Shown: positions 8,515 to 11,541 of the stretch, piece by piece
How the letters are laid out: each line of letters opens with the position of its first letter
Numbering within the stretch: the first letter of the stretch is position 1
Assembly: GCA_003550305.1 (NCBI GenBank)
Contig: QKYT01000042.1
Span: forward strand, 256,580 to 268,120
Length of the DNA stretch: 11,541 nt
Source of the DNA: Glomus cerebriforme
Taxonomy: Eukaryota > Glomeromycota > Glomeromycetes > Glomerales > Glomeraceae
Reading direction: 5' to 3'
Program-made: the position numbers and the translations under genes
Notes under the pieces: model-generated
What the model was told of the DNA's origin: nothing
Databases searched by the model: none
What the model saw: only the letters and a program-made list of their open reading frames with translations

Positions 8515-8572
8515 ATCTTGATCTAACCTTTTTTGTTTTATTCAGAAAACGATGACCAGAGGTTATCAAGAT
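8515..8572. repeat. Inverted repeat with arms ATCTTGATCTAACC / GGTTATCAAGAT
   Basis: Arms at 8515-8528 and 8561-8572 pair with a 2-base bulge and a 32-base spacer. The right side (CGATGACCAGAGGTTATCAAGATC, 8550-8573) also resembles, in inverted orientation, 9450-9475 and, in direct orientation, 9361-9386. This hints that all belong to one repeat family. Confidence 0.45.
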
Positions 8573-9017
8573 CATTCTAGTTTAAATTCGAAGACAGCAA
8601 CAATTATATCGTCGCGGTTAAACTCCAGAAATCCTCTATGTGACTTATTCTACGGGTTTCTTTCAGTAACTTTTCAATATACAGTAATCCGTATCTTTCA
8701 ACAAATTCTGTGATAACTTTGACAAAATTTTTTCATTTGCCAACAATTTCAAACTGGGAATTTATGATAAAAGCCCTTTTTTGAAAAATTTCTTTCATAA
8801 TATAGAGTCCTACATGGAGAAAGTCTGAAATATATTCGATTTCTTTACTATCAGAAAATATACACTAGTATTTCCGTATCATTGTTCTCATCGAATTTGT
8901 GAGTAAGAATGAAATGTTCTATAGAGACTGACTGAAAGCTGGTAAATTAAACAAAAAAATCTTTACCTGTCCGAAGTTAAGTCATGTTACGCAAACCCAA
9001 ATTATTAATGATCTTCT

Positions 9018-9055
9018 TTCCGATCTTCTATCCGAACGTAGAATTGAGATCGGAA
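9018..9055. repeat. Hairpin TTCCGATCT...AGATCGGAA with inner stem
   Basis: A 9-bp perfect stem (9018-9026 with 9047-9055) encloses a partly overlapping inner pair TTCTA/TAGAA around TCCGAACG. The two stems share base T9026, so they compete at one position. A further perfect 10-bp palindrome ATCCGCGGAT follows at 9065-9074. The role is unknown. Confidence 0.5.
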
Positions 9056-9133
9056 CAGTGAATGATCCGCGGATAAAAAAAAACCCTTCAACACTTTAAA
9101 AAACGTCATTGAGAACTCGTAGTTAATGTTTTG

Positions 9134-9279
9134 TCAGATGATCCATTTGATATTCGGCATTATTATATTCTTATTCTAGAAAAGAAGGGATATTACACCA
9201 AAATATTATATTAAAAATAGAAAAAAAAGTAACACTTAAATTTTTTTTTTCAGGGAGGATATCTAAACGGATCATCCGA
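9134..9279. repeat. Foldback repeat 1 (arms 22-23 bp, ~100-bp spacer)
   Basis: Arm 9134-9155 (TCAGATGATCCATTTGATAT plus TC) read in reverse matches 9257-9279 (GGATATCTAAACGGATCATC plus CGA) at about 19 of 22 positions with one gap. The spacer is AT-rich with an A run and a T run. No ORF is present. It is probably a small non-autonomous or foldback element. Confidence 0.55.
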
Positions 9280-9339
9280 AAGATAATTCAAAGGTTAACT
9301 CCTATTTTTTTTTTTTTTTCATTTATGCAAAAGTCAAAA

Positions 9340-9500
9340 GTAATGGATTATCCCGAAAATGGATATCCTGATATGTAACAAGATTACAAAATATTGTTGA
9401 AATTGTAAACAAAGTTTTTTTTTTTTCATTTAAATGACTTTTTGGGACTCGATCTTGTTATCTGTCACGGAATTATTCAGATTTTACGGGATAATACGGA
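9340..9500. repeat. Foldback repeat 2 (arms ~48 bp, ~60-bp spacer)
   Basis: Left arm 9340-9387 contains GGATTATCCCGAAAAT, GATATGTAACAAGAT. The right arm, about 9447-9500, read in reverse contains GTATTATCCCGTAAAAT, GACAGATAACAAGAT. Matching motifs are in the same order, with small gaps and roughly three quarters identity by eye. Each arm borders a long T run followed by CATTTA. Segment 9268-9300 (GGATCATCCGAAAGATAAT) resembles the left arm in direct orientation, so the two foldbacks appear related. Confidence 0.6.
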
Positions 9501-9920
9501 TAACTCCATATCATCTTATACGCGCCTAATGAAATTGTAGCACCATTGGCTGGGTCAAACATAAATAAGGTACCGTTTTAAGAAATCTTTTGCTGTTGTA
9601 ACCATTATTTATATCAAAGACTAATCCAACTGAAGTTATATTTTTTTTTTCTGGAGAGCCAAAAGATGTCGTACCAAAGAACCGATATAGTAATAAAATA
9701 AGAAGCCTTATTTAGTGATTAAGATCCAGTTACCCTAATTGAGAAGTAACAAACTCAAAAGCTTCCAAGAACCAAAATGCGAGGAAATGCGAGGAACTTT
9801 TTAAGATCATTAAATATAAATATTAATCTAAAAAAAAATTTTTTTTTTTTTTTTTATTAAAAAGAGGATAATTTATATAGTATGTATGTATTTATGATAT
9901 TATCTTTTTGAATATAAGTT
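9501..9920. other. AT-rich intergenic stretch with homopolymer runs and a 10-bp tandem pair
   Basis: The stretch contains a tandem duplication AATGCGAGGA x2 at 9776-9795 and an A run joined to a T run of about 17 at 9830-9855. No coding frame or RNA gene was recognised. Confidence 0.5.
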
Positions 9921-9923
9921 ATC

Positions 9924-10008
9924 GGAAAGTCAAATATATCGATCGATCTTTCCAAAATTTTTTGTTTACTACAGTTACCAACACATCGATCAAACATATA
10001 TTGATCGA
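9924..10008. repeat. Two adjacent hairpins sharing CGATC motifs
   Basis: GGAAAG at 9924-9929 pairs with CTTTCC at 9948-9953 around an AT-rich loop containing TCGATCGA. TCGATCAA at 9986-9993 pairs with TTGATCGA at 10001-10008 around a 7-base loop, followed by an A run. The second resembles a stem plus tail, but a terminator role is not implied in a eukaryote. Confidence 0.45.
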
Positions 10009-10189
10009 CAAAAAAAAATTTTTACAAGAAACTTTTTAATTTTTTTTTTAATTTTTAATATTTTCTAAATACAGAGTATCATATGAAAAGATTGATAAAA
10101 ATTTTTAATAAAATTATATATACAGTATATAAAAAAAAAATACAATCTTAATATTGTTTTGTTTTCGGAAATCATCGTGACTTGTACTC

Positions 10190-10215
10190 CCGGGTACTTT
10201 AATTCAATGACCCGG
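10190..10215. repeat. Short inverted repeat CCGGGT / ACCCGG
   Basis: A 6-bp GC-rich stem (10190-10195 with 10210-10215) stands out from its AT-rich surroundings, with a 14-base loop. It may be a regulatory dyad. There is no further support. Confidence 0.3.
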
Positions 10216-10541
10216 AATTATTTATTTATATAAAAACTACTATTATGGTTATGTTAAATACTATTTACGGATAACAGAGGAATGATACGATAGATAATAA
10301 TAATTTGAATAATATGTAATAAAATAATTGTTTTTCAAATCGATCCAATTAATCATGATTTTTTAATGAATTTGTGAATTTATTTAGTTTTATTGATTTC
10401 GATTTTAAAAAAGAATAAATTTTTAATTTTTAAAATTAAAAATAAACATTATAAACAACAAATAATAGAATTATTAAGGAAATGATTCAAAAAAATGATA
10501 TTTTGACCGATTCTCACGGGTTCATCGATATGTTATAGTTG

Positions 10542-10679
10542 GTGTAACTGTAATTATCATTCGTTCAAGAATGATAGTCCAACGTTTCGCGAGACTTTCT
10601 TTCATTGCGGTCTTACATTCTATATAGTACCTGTTTAACTAAAGTTACTGTTTTCCATGAAAGGATTAAACAGTTACAC
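10542..10679. repeat. Inverted-repeat block with nested stems
   Basis: GTGTAACTG at 10542-10550 is exactly inverted as CAGTTACAC at 10671-10679. Inside are a perfect 8-bp stem-loop TATCATTC/GAATGATA (10555-10562 with 10569-10576) and CTGTTTAA/TTAAACAG (10631-10638 with 10666-10673). The block is less AT-rich than its flanks and includes TTTCGCGAG. It may be a small foldback element or a structured transcript. GTTGGTGTAACTGTA at 10538 also resembles the reverse of 9968-9982. Confidence 0.45.
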
Positions 10680-11519
10680 GTAAAAACAACATCTTTAAAA
10701 AAAAATGCAAAACAATAATCATAATAATAATAAAAATGATGATGAATTATTTATGAATACAAAAAAAGTTTCAATAATTTTATTTATCTTTTGAAAACAA
10801 ATATATCACATTTAAATCACTAGATATATATAATCAATCATAAAAGGAAATCATAAAGATAAAATAATAAGAGGTTCAGGAAAAATAAAATTGTTATCGG
10901 GGGCAATAGAGGTTAATTAAAAAAAAACGATTATAATAATAATTAATTCGAAAATTATTAATTGTATACAAGTAAAACTAAACACGAAAAAAAAAAAGAA
11001 TAATTCTTTGAAGAAATAATAATAATAATAAAAAAATAAAATAAAAAATAAAAGAATGAAATATTTTAACGTCTAAGAACTAAACTTTTTTAATTTGTAT
11101 TCGAATAGCATTAAAATAATAAAATGCGACGCGATGTGCGATTTTTAATGATAAACGAAAGTAAATTGTTCGATTTTGGCTTTGTTATTCAAATTAATTA
11201 AAAGTTAAAAGGTATCCCGATTTTTTGAAAAAAAAAAAAAATTTTGATCATAATTTTTTAGTTTACGAGTTGTTTGATTGTTTGTTCATATAGCATATAT
11301 TAAAAAACAAATTTAATTATGGTACAGTACATCAATCTATAGAGATATGAAATTAGATAAGCGTTATATTTTAAATAATAAAAAACAATTTCAAAAGACT
11401 TTTATAATAAAAAAAACAAGACTTACATAAAAAAAAAAAGGCTTAATTATTAACATTATTAACGTAATATTTTTTTAAAAATATCATCATCTTTTTTTCT
11501 TTAAAAGAAAAAAAAAATC
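10680..11519. other. AT-rich stretch with A/T runs and AAT microsatellite, possible upstream region
   Basis: AATAATAAT-type repeats lie near 11015-11045, with many A runs. A less AT-rich patch at 11126-11145 contains GCGACGCGATGTGCGAT. A near-perfect poly-pyrimidine/poly-purine dyad (TTTTTTTCTTT, A, AAAGAAAAAAA) lies at 11492-11514, just before an ATG. No gene is recognised within the stretch. Confidence 0.45.
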
Positions 11520-11541
11520 ATGGATTGTCCTTTGAAGATAA
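11520..11541 (+). CDS. Possible 5' end of a gene continuing past the window
   Basis: An ATG at 11520 opens seven codons (MDCPLKI) to the window edge, after a pyrimidine/A-rich leader. Nothing else supports a start, and the fragment is too short to identify. It could equally be noncoding or the reverse strand of another gene. Confidence 0.12.

Noticed and set aside
8560..8605. tRNA or SINE B-box-like AAATTCGAAGAC
   Set aside because: No A box at the right spacing and no cloverleaf arms could be drawn.
9018..9055. Sequencing-adapter contamination (AGATCGGAA)
   Set aside because: The match to the common adapter start stops after nine bases on both arms; the following bases differ, so a natural hairpin is more likely.
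9986..10020. Bacterial-type terminator (stem followed by A/T run)
   Set aside because: The spliceosomal intron and fungal transposase indicate a eukaryotic nuclear sequence; such stems with A/T runs arise often here.

Overview
The window looks like an AT-rich, repeat-laden nuclear segment of a fungus, most probably an arbuscular mycorrhizal fungus (Glomeromycotina, Rhizophagus-like). The evidence is a degenerate transposase of the 'transposase domain-containing' (Tnp2/CACTA, Plavaka-type) family that is very abundant in those genomes, a 70-bp intron with GTAAGT donor, TTACTAAT-like branch site and TTTTTTAG acceptor, and very high A+T with long A and T runs. The genus is inferred from family resemblance recalled from memory and not from a search. 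No complete functional gene was found.

Layout. 1-3350: one transposase pseudogene, cut at its 5' side by the window edge. If the inserted element plus one target-site copy (906-1616) and the intron (2451-2520) are removed, one frame of 856 codons including the final stop remains from position 2 to 3350. It has no frameshift but 19 internal stops, mostly explicable as C-to-T or G-to-A changes. 906-1608: a 703-bp non-autonomous DNA element (MITE-like) inserted in this pseudogene, with ~75-bp terminal inverted repeats, an 8-bp target duplication, and an internal ~147-bp tandem array whose units each contain a palindrome. 3351-3950: AT-rich DNA with one good stem-loop. 3951-4346: a second broken ORF, acidic and low-complexity in the middle, not identified. 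4400-5010: AT-rich DNA with short inverted repeats and a perfect 30-bp palindrome (4980-5009).

5010-8500: mostly featureless AT-rich DNA. It holds a 211-bp MITE-like element (6384-6594) rich in AACCGG motifs and two weak, broken coding-like stretches (6138-6302 and 6676-6838). 8500-9520: a group of related foldback (inverted-repeat) segments. 9520-11541: AT-rich intergenic DNA with small hairpins, A/T runs and microsatellites. The last 22 bases contain an ATG that could start a gene lying beyond the window.

The genes do not work together as a system. The window records layered transposon activity: a large DNA transposon arrived, a small element landed in it, and point mutations silenced it without indels, a pattern that suggests cytosine deamination or a RIP-like process. 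The most unusual structures are the palindrome-in-tandem interior of the nested element and the foldback cluster at 8.5-9.5 kb.
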